Shown here one piece after another: positions 26,020-35,075 of a stretch of DNA of 64,000 nt. The DNA lies in contig JARICA010000017.1 of the NCBI GenBank assembly GCA_029264305.1, positions 62,001-126,000 on the forward strand. Reading direction: 5' to 3'. Source of the stretch: Faecalimonas sp. (GTDB lineage: Bacteria; Bacillota; Clostridia; Lachnospirales; Lachnospiraceae). The translations under genes and the position numbers were made by a program. The notes under the pieces were generated by a model. The model did no database searches. It was not told the origin of the DNA and saw only the letters and a list, made by a program, of their open reading frames with translations. The first letter of the stretch is position 1, and the number at the start of each line of letters is the position of its first letter.

Positions 26020-26530
26020 TTTTCCACTCCAACGCCTGTCTTTCCATAGTTTTTACAAATGGATCTTTTCCATTGCAGTACCCTTCACTATCAAATGTAA
26101 ATTTTATGGCTAATTTCTGCTTTAACAAACTATATTCTTCTGCTTTCTTCGGATTTTCACGCAAGTAGTCACGAACCGCAAGATGACGCTGTATCTCTGT
26201 CTGATTACTTTTCTCAAAAATATGAATATGATGTGTTCGGTTATCTCCACCTTTCATAAAAAAACGCCGTCCAGTTATTCCAAACTCGCCTTTACACTCA
26301 TAACCAATCTGCTCAAACTCCTTATTATGTTTATCAACCAAACTAATTTTTTTGACAACAGGCATAATATCAATAACTGGTTTTGCCCAAAGATTTTTCA
26401 CCGAAGTGGAACCAATATGATGAATTTCAACTACATTTTCTCCTAATATTTTTCTAATATTTTCTGCCTCATTAATAAACATTTTTTCCCATTCCGCTCG
26501 GTATGAAACAACTTCTATTTTTCGTGCCAC
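26012..26530 (-). CDS. GrpB family protein (nucleotidyltransferase-like fold)
   Basis: The 172-residue protein matches the GrpB/UPF0157 family: Y...W...F..E and the hallmark HHIGSTSV..L.AKPVIDIM near residues 37-58, then RTHHIHIFE near 95 and the LLKQKLA helix. The family has a nucleotidyltransferase-like fold; some members have been linked to CoA synthesis as dephospho-CoA kinase fusions, but free-standing ones lack a proven role. A GTG start at 26530 is used, with a purine-rich site upstream. It forms a two-gene unit with the MocR-type regulator. Confidence 0.85.
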   Translation of the reverse strand: MARKIEVVSYRAEWEKMFINEAENIRKILGENVVEIHHIGSTSVKNLWAKPVIDIMPVVKKISLVDKHNKEFEQIGYECKGEFGITGRRFFMKGGDNRTHHIHIFEKSNQTEIQRHLAVRDYLRENPKKAEEYSLLKQKLAIKFTFDSEGYCNGKDPFVKTMERQALEWKNE

Positions 26531-26556
26531 CTTCTATCACTTCCTTCTAACAGTAT

Positions 26557-26588
26557 AAAATAAGAGCGGATTTTTCCGCTCTTATCAT
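26557..26588 (-). terminator. Terminator after glnS
   Basis: An 11-bp stem (around 26560-26570 and 26575-26585) with a short loop lies over the glnS stop region and is followed on the minus strand by TTTTAT. Confidence 0.8.
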
Positions 26589-26590
26589 GT

Positions 26591-28258
26591 TTATTTTGGT
26601 AATTTAAATGAACTTTTTAATGATACAATTCTGTTAAAAACAAGTGCATCTGGTTTTGAATCTTTTGCATCAACACAGAAATATCCTTGTCTTACAAATT
26701 GGAAACTATCATATGCTTTTGCGTCAGCAAAACTTGGTTCTAAATAACACTCTTTCAAAATTGTCAATGAATTTGGATTTAAATTCAAAGAACCATCTTC
26801 TTTGTTGTATACGCCCTTTTCTTCATCTACAATATTTTCATATAAACGTACTTCCGCTTTTGTTGCGTATGGGGCTGGAACCCAGTGAATTGTTCCTTTG
26901 ACTTTTCGGCCTGTAAATCCTGTTCCACACTTTGTTTCAGGATCATATGTACAATGAATTTCTACGATTTTTCCATTTTCATCTTTTACAAAACTTTCGC
27001 ATTTCACAAAATATGCATGCATCAAGCGTACTTCATTACCTGGGAACAATCTGAAATATTTCTTTGGTGGTTCTTCCATAAAGTCCTCACGATCAATATA
27101 AAGTTCACGACAAAATGGTACTTTTCTAAATCCTAGTTCTTCATTCTCCAAATTATTCGCTACATCTAAATATTCAACTTGTCCTTCTGGATAATTATCA
27201 ATAATTAATTTAATCGGATCTAATACTGCCATCATTCGTGGTTTTTTCATTTTTAAATCTTCACGAATGCAGTATTCAAGCATCGCATAATCCACAGAAC
27301 CGTTACTCTTAGATATACCACATAAATCTACAAACATTTTAATTGATTCTGGTGTAAATCCTCTTCTTCTTAATGCTGCAATAGAAACAAGTCTTGGATC
27401 ATCCCATCCATCTACAATACCATCTTCTACTAATTTTTTAATATAACGTTTTCCTGTTACAACATTTGTCAAATACAATTTTGAAAATTCTATCTGTCTT
27501 GGAGCTGGATTAAACTCGCACTCTCTTACTACCCAATCATAAAGTGGTCTATGATCCTCAAATTCCAATGTACAAATAGAATGGGTAATCTTCTCAATTG
27601 CATCTTCAATTGGATGAGCAAAATCATACATCGGATAAATACACCATTTATCACCGGTATTATGATGTGTCATATGAGCTACACGATAGATAATTGGATC
27701 ACGCATATTGATATTAGGAGATGCCATATCAATTTTTGCACGAAGCACTCTTTCTCCATCCTCAAACTCTCCATTTTTCATCGCTTCAAATAATTCAAGG
27801 TTTTCTTCCACCGTTCTATCTCTATACGGACTGTTTTTCCCAGGTTCTTTAAGAGTTCCTCGATATTCTCGAATTTCTTCAGGAGTTAAATCACATACAT
27901 ATGCTTTTCCTTTTTTGATTAATTTAACTGCACATTCATACATTGCCTCAAAATAATCTGATGCAAAAAACAAATTCTCTTTCCAATCTGCACCAAGCCA
28001 CTTGATATCTTCTTTAATTGACTCTACAAATTCAACTTTCTCTTTTGTTGGGTTTGTATCATCAAAACGCATATGAAATGTTCCATTATATTTTTGTGCC
28101 AATCCATAATTTAATAAAATTGACTTTGCATGTCCAATATGAAGATATCCATTCGGTTCAGGTGGAAATCTTGTACATACAGTATCGTATACACCTTCTC
28201 TTAAATCTTTATCAATTTCTTGTTCAATAAAGTTTTTTGAAACTACTTCGTTTTCCAT
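26591..28258 (-). CDS. glnS: Glutaminyl-tRNA synthetase
   Basis: The enzyme charges tRNA-Gln directly. The 555-residue chain shows [17 protein letters not shown] near residue 30 (class I HIGH motif), MRFDDTNP, the [14 protein letters not shown] site and a degenerate KMSKS region around [10 protein letters not shown], then the beta-barrel anticodon domain. Length is typical. No T-box was found in its upstream region, unlike thrS and cysE/cysS in this window. Confidence 0.95.
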   Translation of the reverse strand: MENEVVSKNFIEQEIDKDLREGVYDTVCTRFPPEPNGYLHIGHAKSILLNYGLAQKYNGTFHMRFDDTNPTKEKVEFVESIKEDIKWLGADWKENLFFASDYFEAMYECAVKLIKKGKAYVCDLTPEEIREYRGTLKEPGKNSPYRDRTVEENLELFEAMKNGEFEDGERVLRAKIDMASPNINMRDPIIYRVAHMTHHNTGDKWCIYPMYDFAHPIEDAIEKITHSICTLEFEDHRPLYDWVVRECEFNPAPRQIEFSKLYLTNVVTGKRYIKKLVEDGIVDGWDDPRLVSIAALRRRGFTPESIKMFVDLCGISKSNGSVDYAMLEYCIREDLKMKKPRMMAVLDPIKLIIDNYPEGQVEYLDVANNLENEELGFRKVPFCRELYIDREDFMEEPPKKYFRLFPGNEVRLMHAYFVKCESFVKDENGKIVEIHCTYDPETKCGTGFTGRKVKGTIHWVPAPYATKAEVRLYENIVDEEKGVYNKEDGSLNLNPNSLTILKECYLEPSFADAKAYDSFQFVRQGYFCVDAKDSKPDALVFNRIVSLKSSFKLPK

Positions 28259-28457
28259 ATTATCCTCCAGCTCTCCTATATTTCCTTTTGTTTACACAAA
28301 ATATCATCAGTATCTTTATATATTACCACAAATTATAATAGCAAACAACTTTTTTCCGTTTTATTCTAAGCAATGTTTTTCTTAATATGTTCGTATTTAA
28401 AATATACTGTTCAAAAAATTTTCACAAAATCATCATTTTTTTATCACACTTCTAAAA

Positions 28458-28541
28458 TATAATCTTACTTGTAAAGTTAATAAAACTTTTTTCATTAACT
28501 TTTCTTTTTCATAACCAAGCCGGTCAGCGACCGGCTTTTCC
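28458..28541 (+). ncRNA. Candidate small RNA or orphan terminator unit
   Basis: A TATAAT at 28458-28463 is followed by an 8-bp stem (28474-28481 against 28494-28501) and then a 9-bp GC-rich terminator hairpin (28517-28525 against 28529-28537) with TTTT. No ORF precedes this plus-strand terminator; the neighbours on both sides are on the minus strand. The simplest reading is a short noncoding transcript of about 70 bases. The -35 region is poor, so this is tentative. Confidence 0.4.
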
Positions 28542-28573
28542 TCATTTTAGTTATCTTTTATATTTTTTGATAA

Positions 28574-28614
28574 AAAAACATCGGCCTTCTTATTACTAAG
28601 AATCCGATGTTTTT
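28574..28614 (-). terminator. Terminator of the tRNA-Thr gene
   Basis: An 11-bp stem (28574-28584 against 28604-28614) with a second inner stem (TTCTTA/TAAGAA) is followed on the minus strand by a T-run. Confidence 0.85.
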
Positions 28615-28615
28615 A

Positions 28616-28688
28616 AGCTGTTGGCGGGACTTGAACCCGTGACCTCCGCCTTACCAAGGCGACGCGCTACCGACTGTGCCACAACAGC
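28616..28688 (-). tRNA. tRNA-Thr (anticodon GGT)
   Basis: The 73-base sequence folds into a cloverleaf with a 7-bp acceptor stem (GCTGTTG/CAACAGC), the T-arm GGTTCAAGTCC, and anticodon loop TTGGTAA giving GGU, which reads ACC/ACU. The 3' CCA is not encoded. It has its own promoter and terminator. Confidence 0.95.
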
Positions 28689-28709
28689 ATATCTGTATAC
28701 AACGTATTT

Positions 28710-28739
28710 AATATACAATATATACTTGCTGTTTGTCAA
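28710..28739 (-). promoter_or_regulatory. Promoter of tRNA-Thr
   Basis: On the minus strand a perfect TTGACA (28734-28739) and TATATT (28710-28715) are spaced by 18 bases, directly after the sigH stop codon. Confidence 0.75.
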
Positions 28740-28746
28740 TGCATTT

Positions 28747-29355
28747 TTACCGCCCTGTTTTTTCTTTAACTATCTTCTCTGTCTTTGCTTTTATTCTTTG
28801 TAATGCATTATCAATGGATTTTGGAGTTTTCTTCAAAACTTTTGCTATTTTTTGATAATCCATTCCATATAAATGCAAATACAATACTGTATTTTCAAAT
28901 TCACTAAGACTTCTTTTTAACTCTACTTCAAGTATTTGTAAGTATTCTTTATCTAAGAACAATGCTTCTGGATTATTTTCTTTAACAGCTTGAATCGTGT
29001 CTATCAACGGCTGTTCATCCTTATCCTCATAAATGGATACATACGAATTCAGCGGGATATGCTTTTGCCTTTTTGACGCTTCAATGGCCGTATACATCTG
29101 TCTTGAAATACATAGGTCAGCAAAATGATAAAAAGAAGTTTCCTGCTTTTCATCGTAATCTCTTATTGCTTTAAACAGACCAATCATCCCTTCTTGAATC
29201 AAATCATCATTTTCTCCCCCAAGCAAAAACATCGCTTTTGCTTTTTTTCTAACAAGATTCTTATACTTATTAATAATATAATCCGTTATCTCTTTTTTTC
29301 CATTTCGCAAACACTTTATCAATTCTTCATCCGTCATCTCGCTGTATCTGCACAT
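28747..29355 (-). CDS. sigH: RNA polymerase sigma factor SigH (sporulation/transition phase)
   Basis: The 202-residue protein has sigma region 2 (DDLIQEGMIGLFKAIRDYD near residues 51-69, then FYHFADLCISRQMYTAIEASKRQKH) and region 4 (MDYQKIAKVLKKTPKSIDNALQRIK near 165-190), in the SigH pattern including the conserved PLNSYVSIYED. SigH drives early sporulation genes such as spo0A and spoIIA. The ATG at 29355 is preferred over an overlapping GTG because GGAGGT lies just upstream. The gene follows rlmB as in other Firmicutes, where the order cysE-cysS-mrnC-rlmB-(yacP)-sigH is conserved; the yacP gene is missing here. Confidence 0.93.
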   Translation of the reverse strand: MCRYSEMTDEELIKCLRNGKKEITDYIINKYKNLVRKKAKAMFLLGGENDDLIQEGMIGLFKAIRDYDEKQETSFYHFADLCISRQMYTAIEASKRQKHIPLNSYVSIYEDKDEQPLIDTIQAVKENNPEALFLDKEYLQILEVELKRSLSEFENTVLYLHLYGMDYQKIAKVLKKTPKSIDNALQRIKAKTEKIVKEKTGR

Positions 29356-29378
29356 ATGCACCTCCGGTATTCACACCG

Positions 29379-30122
29379 TTATGAATTTAATCTCTGTCTT
29401 ACAATTTCATACGCTAATACTCCAGCTGCCACAGATGCATTCAAAGAATCAATATCTCCCTTCATTGGAATAGAAGCAACAAAGTCACACTTTTCTTTTA
29501 CGAGACGTCCAACACCCGCCCCTTCATTTCCAATCACTAAACCAATAGGGCCTTTTAAATTCAAACGATACATTGTCTCTCCACCCATATCTGCACAAAC
29601 AAACCAAAGTCCTTGTTCTTTCAATTCTTCCATTGTTTTTACAATATTAGTCACCTTAGCAACTGGTGTATAATTTAATGCTCCCGCTGAAGTTTTAGCA
29701 ACTGTCGCTGTCAATCCAACTGCACGACGTTTTGGAATAATCACACCATGGGCACCAGCAAGATTAGCCGTACGAATAATTGCTCCCAAATTATGTGGAT
29801 CTTCAATATTATCCAAAATAAAGATAAATGGATCTTCTCCCTTTTTTCTTGCTAATTCGAGTATATCTTCTACTTCTGCATATTCATACGCAGCAGCATG
29901 TGCAAGCACGCCTTGGTGCTTTCCTGTTTCAGATAATTGATCTAATCTTTCTTTTGAAACAAATTGTAAAATGGTGTCGTGTTTCTTAGCTTCTCTTATA
30001 ATTGTGCGAATCGGTCCATCTTGACACCCATCTAAAACAAACACTTTATCAATTGTTTTTCCTGAACGAAACGCCTCTATCACTGCATTGCGTCCTTCAA
30101 TTATTAAACTTTCTTCAGCCAT
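29379..30122 (-). CDS. rlmB: 23S rRNA (guanosine-2251-2'-O-)-methyltransferase RlmB (SpoU/TrmH family)
   Basis: The 247-residue protein has an N-terminal L30e-like substrate-binding domain (GRNAVIEAFRSG) and a C-terminal SPOUT domain with the knot motifs NIEDPHNLGAIIRTA near residue 105, LVIGNEGAGVGRLV near 195 and IPMKGDIDSLNASVAAGV near 218. This fits RlmB, which methylates G2251 in the ribosomal peptidyl-transferase centre. AGGAG precedes the ATG, nine bases after the mrnC stop, so it is in one operon with cysS-mrnC. Confidence 0.93.
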   Translation of the reverse strand: MAEESLIIEGRNAVIEAFRSGKTIDKVFVLDGCQDGPIRTIIREAKKHDTILQFVSKERLDQLSETGKHQGVLAHAAAYEYAEVEDILELARKKGEDPFIFILDNIEDPHNLGAIIRTANLAGAHGVIIPKRRAVGLTATVAKTSAGALNYTPVAKVTNIVKTMEELKEQGLWFVCADMGGETMYRLNLKGPIGLVIGNEGAGVGRLVKEKCDFVASIPMKGDIDSLNASVAAGVLAYEIVRQRLNS

Positions 30123-30131
30123 AGTTTTCTC

Positions 30132-30581
30132 CTATACTTCCTCTTTTTCTATACTATCCAACCCTATTTTCACTAAATCAAGCATTCTCTTCCAATCTTC
30201 TTTCAAATAAAGATAGCCTAGCAACGCCTCAAATCCTGTCGCTCTACGATAATCTGTAATCGACTGATTTTTTGCAGGTGAGACTGATTTTGCATTTCTT
30301 CCACGTTTATATACTGCTCGTTCTTCATCTGTCAATTCATCTTGCATAGCTCTCATCATCTTCGATTGTGCTGATGCTTGCACAAGACTGCTCGTTTCTT
30401 TATGTAGTTTTTGTACTTGCTTATTCCCTCTATTGATCACTAAACTTTTAATAATCAAATCATAAATACTATCACCAATATACGCCAATGTAAGAGGCGA
30501 ATATTCTCTTATATCCACCTCCTGCATGGAAAATATTTTTTTCATATACTCATTAAAATTTATTTCTATGCTTTTTTCCAT
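30132..30581 (-). CDS. mrnC: Mini-ribonuclease III
   Basis: The 149-residue protein is a bare RNase III catalytic domain without a dsRNA-binding domain. It carries SPLTLAYIGDSIYDLIIK near residue 27 (with the catalytic acidic pair), the KVQKLHKETSSLVQASAQS segment, and RRATGFEALLGYLYL near 110. MrnC trims 23S rRNA ends in Bacillus. It overlaps cysS by 16 bases and stands between cysS and rlmB, the usual Firmicutes arrangement. Confidence 0.95.
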   Translation of the reverse strand: MEKSIEINFNEYMKKIFSMQEVDIREYSPLTLAYIGDSIYDLIIKSLVINRGNKQVQKLHKETSSLVQASAQSKMMRAMQDELTDEERAVYKRGRNAKSVSPAKNQSITDYRRATGFEALLGYLYLKEDWKRMLDLVKIGLDSIEKEEV

Positions 30582-31972
30582 TTTACACCTTCACGAGTAT
30601 CTTCTAAAAGAATACCCTTTTTCAATAACTCATCACGAATTTCATCTGCTCTTTTGAAATTTCTTTCTTTTCTTGCTGCTTGACGTTCTTCAATCAACGC
30701 TTCAATATCTTCTGCTAGCATTTCCTCTTCTTTTTCTACAATTAAACCTAACACATCTGATAATTTTACAATTAAATCATATATTTTTTGTAAATATTCT
30801 TTTGAAGATTGTGCAGAAGCTGTTGTATTAGCAAATTTTACTAATTCAAAAATAGAAGCAATCGCATCCGCTGTATTAAAATCATCTTCCATGGCAGCTT
30901 CATAGGATTTCACAAACTCTTCTGTTTCTTTTACTTTCTCTCTTTCTTCTACTGTCATATCTTCTACAGAAGCAACTCCAAGTAAATGTTTTAAATTTGC
31001 CACTGCGGTTAATATACGTTCTAAACCATTAGAAGATGCTTCCATTAAAGAAGCACTGAAATTCAAAGGACTTCTATAATGGGCACTTAACATAAAGAAA
31101 CGAAGGACTTGTAAATCGTATTTTTCTCCAATTTCTCTCACTGTACGGAAATTTCCAAGTGATTTTGACATTTTGTGATTATCGATATTTAAAAAAGCAT
31201 TATGCAACCAATATTTAGCAAATTCTTTTCCATTTGTTGCTTCGCTTTGCGCTATTTCATTTTCATGGTGTGGAAAAACCAAGTCTTCTCCCCCGGCATG
31301 AATATCTATTTGCTCACCTAAATATTTTTTAGACATTACCGAGCATTCAATATGCCAACCTGGGCGTCCATCACACCATGGTGATTCCCAAGCAGGCTCT
31401 CCTTCTTTTTTAGGTTTCCAAAGAACAAAATCCAATGGATCTTCTTTCTCATCTTCTCCTGTTACTAAAAGAGAACGTCCTCCCGATTGCAAATCATCTA
31501 AATTCTTATGAGAAAGTTTTCCATAATCTTTGAATTTTCTTGTTCGGAAATAAACAGTTCCATTTTTTTCATAAGCATATCCTTTCTCAATTAAATCTGA
31601 AATCATTTCAATCATTCCACATATTTCTTCTGTTGCAAGAGGATGTTTTGTGGCTGGTTTTACATTCATCCCCTCCATATCTTTCTTGCATTCTGCTATA
31701 TAACGTTGTGAAATTTCATTGGCAGAAACACCTTCTTCAATCGCTTTCTTAATAATCTTATCATCTACATCTGTAAAATTTGACACAAAATTCACTTCAT
31801 ATCCCTTATATTCAAAATATCTTCTTACTGTATCAAATACAATCATCGGTCTTGCATTTCCGATATGTATTAAATTATATACTGTAGGACCACAAACGTA
31901 CATCTTTACTTTGCCTTCCTCTAATGGTATAAATTCTTCTTTTTTTCTTGTCAATGTATTATATACTTTCAT
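30566..31972 (-). CDS. cysS: Cysteinyl-tRNA synthetase
   Basis: The 468-residue class I synthetase charges tRNA-Cys. It shows the zinc cysteine in [17 protein letters not shown] (HIGH), the zinc-binding [20 protein letters not shown], and KMSKSLGN near residue 270. Length is normal. It overlaps cysE by 14 bases upstream and mrnC by 16 bases downstream, so the operon is compact. Expression is predicted to be under the cysteine T-box at 32681-32920. Confidence 0.97.
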   Translation of the reverse strand: MKVYNTLTRKKEEFIPLEEGKVKMYVCGPTVYNLIHIGNARPMIVFDTVRRYFEYKGYEVNFVSNFTDVDDKIIKKAIEEGVSANEISQRYIAECKKDMEGMNVKPATKHPLATEEICGMIEMISDLIEKGYAYEKNGTVYFRTRKFKDYGKLSHKNLDDLQSGGRSLLVTGEDEKEDPLDFVLWKPKKEGEPAWESPWCDGRPGWHIECSVMSKKYLGEQIDIHAGGEDLVFPHHENEIAQSEATNGKEFAKYWLHNAFLNIDNHKMSKSLGNFRTVREIGEKYDLQVLRFFMLSAHYRSPLNFSASLMEASSNGLERILTAVANLKHLLGVASVEDMTVEEREKVKETEEFVKSYEAAMEDDFNTADAIASIFELVKFANTTASAQSSKEYLQKIYDLIVKLSDVLGLIVEKEEEMLAEDIEALIEERQAARKERNFKRADEIRDELLKKGILLEDTREGVKWKKA

Positions 31973-32651
31973 CTTTTCCCTCCTGTTTTTTATGCTTCCT
32001 ACATCGCATATCTTTTTCCATTTCTTTCAGTTCCTGTTGCAACTGAATATTTCTATTCTGTAGTTCTTTGATATCATTTCGTACTGGATCAGGCAAATGA
32101 ATCTGATCTAAATCCATACGGGGTATCTTTTGATCTCCCATACGAACAATTCTCCCTGGGACTCCTACAACGGTACAATTTGGTGGTACTGCTTCCAAAA
32201 CAACAGATCCTGCACCTATTTTTGCATTTTTACCAATGGTAAATGAACCTAATATTTTCGCCCCTGCAGAAACCATTACATTATCCTCAAGTGTTGGATG
32301 TCTTTTCCCTTTCTCTTTCCCAGTTCCTCCAAGTGTTACTCCCTGATATAAAGTTACATTATTTCCAATAACAGTTGTTTCACCTATAATCACTCCGTTC
32401 CCATGATCGATAAAAAAACCTTTACCAATGACTGCTCCCGGATGAATTTCAATTCCTGTTTTTCTTGCTGCACGCTGTGAAATCCAACGTGCTAAAAAAT
32501 AATGTTTTTTCAAATATAATTTATGTGCTAAACGATACTTTAGCATTACTTTAAAACTTGGATACAGAAATATTTCCATATTGCTTTTTATCGCTGGATC
32601 ACGTTCTTTAATGACTTGCAATTCTTCTTTTATATAAGCAATCAAATTCAT
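31959..32651 (-). CDS. cysE: Serine O-acetyltransferase
   Basis: CysE makes O-acetylserine, the carbon skeleton for cysteine. The 230-residue chain has the helical N-terminal part and a left-handed beta-helix built of hexapeptide repeats (HPGAVIGKGFFIDHGNGVIIGE from residue 75), including the catalytic His-Asp region FFIDHGNG and the TLGGTGK loop. The C-terminal tail is longer and more charged than usual and overlaps the start of cysS. Being first behind the cysteine T-box, it would rise with uncharged tRNA-Cys. Confidence 0.95.
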   Translation of the reverse strand: MNLIAYIKEELQVIKERDPAIKSNMEIFLYPSFKVMLKYRLAHKLYLKKHYFLARWISQRAARKTGIEIHPGAVIGKGFFIDHGNGVIIGETTVIGNNVTLYQGVTLGGTGKEKGKRHPTLEDNVMVSAGAKILGSFTIGKNAKIGAGSVVLEAVPPNCTVVGVPGRIVRMGDQKIPRMDLDQIHLPDPVRNDIKELQNRNIQLQQELKEMEKDMRCRKHKKQEGKDESI

Positions 32652-32680
32652 GATTTTACAACCCTTTCTAGCAAAGAAAC

Positions 32681-32920
32681 AAAAAACTTCGCCTCACTAA
32701 GAGACGAAGTTTTATCCGCGATTCCACTCTCATAAAGGGATATCCCCCTTCACTCAAAACACGTAACGTGTGCTACCGTATACAGCTACTTTGTTATTCA
32801 CCGTATCTGCTCCCGAATGCACTTCACATTTCTTTCACTTGGATTGCTTTCAGCCGATGACAATTCCTCTCTGTTAGTTTCCAAAATGTTACTCTTTTCG
32901 TTCTTTGCATTTACAATATA
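32681..32920 (-). promoter_or_regulatory. T-box leader, cysteine specific
   Basis: On the minus strand stem I has AGTA opposite GAA-G-TGC-A, which places the specifier TGC (Cys) at 32819-32821. The T-box itself reads AGAGTGGAATCGCGG (32716-32730), which differs at a few bases from the usual AGGGTGGNACCGCG. The terminator AACTTCG/CGAAGTT (32685-32711) with U-run follows. It should control cysE, cysS and probably mrnC and rlmB. Confidence 0.92.
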
Positions 32921-32926
32921 TGTTAT

Positions 32927-32955
32927 AGTGTATGCAAAAATATCTTGTTTGTCAA
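32927..32955 (-). promoter_or_regulatory. Promoter of the cysteine T-box operon
   Basis: On the minus strand TTGACA (32950-32955) is followed after 17 bases by TACACT (32927-32932). It lies just past the stop codon of the M42 peptidase gene. Confidence 0.65.
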
Positions 32956-32965
32956 CTGTAAATAC

Positions 32966-33973
32966 TTAAGCATTTTCTAAATAAGCTGTTAACAATTCCA
33001 CTGTATATTCTAAATCTTTTTTGTCTACCACCTCTGCCGGACTATGCATATAGCGCAATGGAATAGAAACTAATACAACAGGAACTCCTTTTCCTACGAT
33101 ATGAATTTCATCTGCATCTGTACAACTTCTTTCACCACTAACTTCCACTTGATATGGGATTCCCTTTTCTTTTGCCAATTCCATAAGTTTTTGATTGATT
33201 TTCTTGTCACAAATCGGGTTAATACAAAGTACTGGACCTTTCCCCAATTCTACTTCCCCCCATTTTGCATTTGTCATTCCTTCATAATCACTGGTGTATG
33301 TTACATCTACCACAATAGCTTCTGTCGGTTTTACTCGATTCGCTACCCAAACAGCACCATGCTGACTTGTTTCTTCTCCAACTGTTCCAGCCCCGATAAT
33401 AGTCGCCTTATGTTGTTTCTCTCTCATACGTTTTAATGTTTCCATAACAACATACACACCTGATTTATCATCTAACCCTCTTGCTGACACACGGTCATTC
33501 ATTAATTGTCGAATGTGTGTGTCAAAAACAACAGCATTTCCTAATTGTACCTTGGAAAAAGCCTCCTCTTTCGTTTTTGCACCTATATCAATCAATATAT
33601 CCGTTGCTGTAAACTCATTATTTTTCAACATATTAGAGTGAACAACCACACTACCATACACTTCTCCATTTGCTGTACAAATCTTAACCCCATGTCCTAC
33701 ATATAGTTTTGCATTAAATCCTCCAGCATTTGTTACTTTCAAAAATCCGTTCTCTGTAGCTCCTGTAACCAAAAGTCCAATCTCATCTATATGAGCCGTC
33801 ATTAAAATTCTTTTTTCTCCAAAACCATCTAAAAAATATATACTATCACCTATACTGTCAGTATTCTCTTCAAAAGAATCTCCCATGTACTCTTTTAATA
33901 CTTTTCTTACAGAAAATTCATCTCCTGAAACAGAAGGAACTTCCAACAAAGTTTGCAACAAATTTTCTCTCAT
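32966..33973 (-). CDS. M42 family metallopeptidase (glutamyl/leucyl aminopeptidase-like)
   Basis: The 335-residue protein matches M42 peptidases. It has the zinc ligand in MTAHIDEIGLLV near residue 57, the bridging Asp in RGLDDKSGVYV near 165, the catalytic Glu in GTVGEETSQHGA near 198, VVDVTY near 220 and the final RYMHSPAEV. These form large cytosolic aminopeptidase complexes that trim peptides. The ATG at 33973 is chosen because AAGGAG precedes it; the longer frame has no site. It lies 19 bases after the GNAT gene and seems to share its transcript. Confidence 0.9.
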   Translation of the reverse strand: MRENLLQTLLEVPSVSGDEFSVRKVLKEYMGDSFEENTDSIGDSIYFLDGFGEKRILMTAHIDEIGLLVTGATENGFLKVTNAGGFNAKLYVGHGVKICTANGEVYGSVVVHSNMLKNNEFTATDILIDIGAKTKEEAFSKVQLGNAVVFDTHIRQLMNDRVSARGLDDKSGVYVVMETLKRMREKQHKATIIGAGTVGEETSQHGAVWVANRVKPTEAIVVDVTYTSDYEGMTNAKWGEVELGKGPVLCINPICDKKINQKLMELAKEKGIPYQVEVSGERSCTDADEIHIVGKGVPVVLVSIPLRYMHSPAEVVDKKDLEYTVELLTAYLENA

Positions 33974-33992
33974 TTTTTCTTCTCCTTCATAA

Positions 33993-35075
33993 TCACACGA
34001 TTTCATTTATATACACTTTTGTAAGTGGAATAATTTTCGATAATTCCTTTTTTGCTTTTAGAGGAACTTGAAGTTCCTCTAGATCCATCATTCCAAACAG
34101 TATGCTTGTCAAATCTCCAACATCTATACATACACATTCTTCTGTTTCATCTATTTTCTCTACATCTATTGTATTACTTCCTTTCAAAAAATAACACCCT
34201 ATACTTGCATCCATTAATGTATCCCATATATTTAACTTCAATTCAATAGTTTCTTTTATTTTCATACAAGAAAACATTCTTTTTACATCTAAAATTTTTG
34301 CCATAATTATCGACTTTTCCACATCGCCATATCCCAAAAACTTTATCTGTTTTTTCCCACCAAGATGTAGAAATATACACGACAAAATTTCATCCGCATT
34401 TCCCTCAAACAATGGTTCGCGAATTTCATATTCTTCTCCTAACGCATAAGGAAATACACCTATTATCTTTTGATTCTCTTTTACAATAAGGATACCGCCC
34501 CTCTCACTTTTTTCTTCTTCTAAAAGCACCTCATAATACTTCTTATCCCTTTTTGTAAAAACTTCATATCTACTCTGTAAAATATTATTGGAGAATTTTG
34601 CAATTTCCTTACAATCTTCTTTCGTTGCATTGGTAATTTCCCATGATCCTTTATCCTCTGTAGCTCTATTCATTTTCCCTTGCAGTTGTCGATAGATATA
34701 TCTAAACCCATGGGGATAATAAATCTGTTCTGCTGCCGGCATTAAAAAAGTGAATGGCTCTTGATTCGCTTTCATGGCAGAAAGAGCCTCTTTTAATAAC
34801 ATTTTCATCATTCCTTGATGTCTATATTTTTCTTCTGTTGCCACCGCAACAATATAATGGGTCGCAAAACTTTCTCCTGCAACTTCCATCGTATATGGAT
34901 TAAGATGAAGCATAGCACATATGTGTCCCTCTTTTTCCACTACATAGATTTCATTCTCTTTCACTTTTACCGAATAATAATAGTCTAAAAAATTTTTTGT
35001 ATCCTCGGAAAACACTTCTTCCCATAGTTTTCTTGTTCTACTATGTTCTTCTTTTTGTAATTTGCGAACTTTCAT
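33993..35075 (-). CDS. Eis-like GNAT family N-acetyltransferase
   Basis: The 360-residue protein starts with a GNAT domain containing the acetyl-CoA loop EEKYRHQGMMKMLL near residue 80. It continues with a second GNAT-like region, then a C-terminal SCP2-like domain of about 100 residues. This three-part plan is typical of Eis-type enhanced-survival acetyltransferases, which modify aminoglycosides or other amines; the substrate here is unknown. It starts one base after the ispF stop codon, so it is cotranscribed with ispF. Confidence 0.85.
   Translation of the reverse strand: MKVRKLQKEEHSRTRKLWEEVFSEDTKNFLDYYYSVKVKENEIYVVEKEGHICAMLHLNPYTMEVAGESFATHYIVAVATEEKYRHQGMMKMLLKEALSAMKANQEPFTFLMPAAEQIYYPHGFRYIYRQLQGKMNRATEDKGSWEITNATKEDCKEIAKFSNNILQSRYEVFTKRDKKYYEVLLEEEKSERGGILIVKENQKIIGVFPYALGEEYEIREPLFEGNADEILSCIFLHLGGKKQIKFLGYGDVEKSIIMAKILDVKRMFSCMKIKETIELKLNIWDTLMDASIGCYFLKGSNTIDVEKIDETEECVCIDVGDLTSILFGMMDLEELQVPLKAKKELSKIIPLTKVYINEIV

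Noticed and set aside
26591..28500. A T-box leader in front of glnS
   Set aside because: No AGGGTGG-type T-box sequence or specifier stem was found in the 350 bases upstream.
29125..29673. A 182-codon plus-strand frame across sigH and rlmB
   Set aside because: It runs antisense across two well-conserved genes and their junction.
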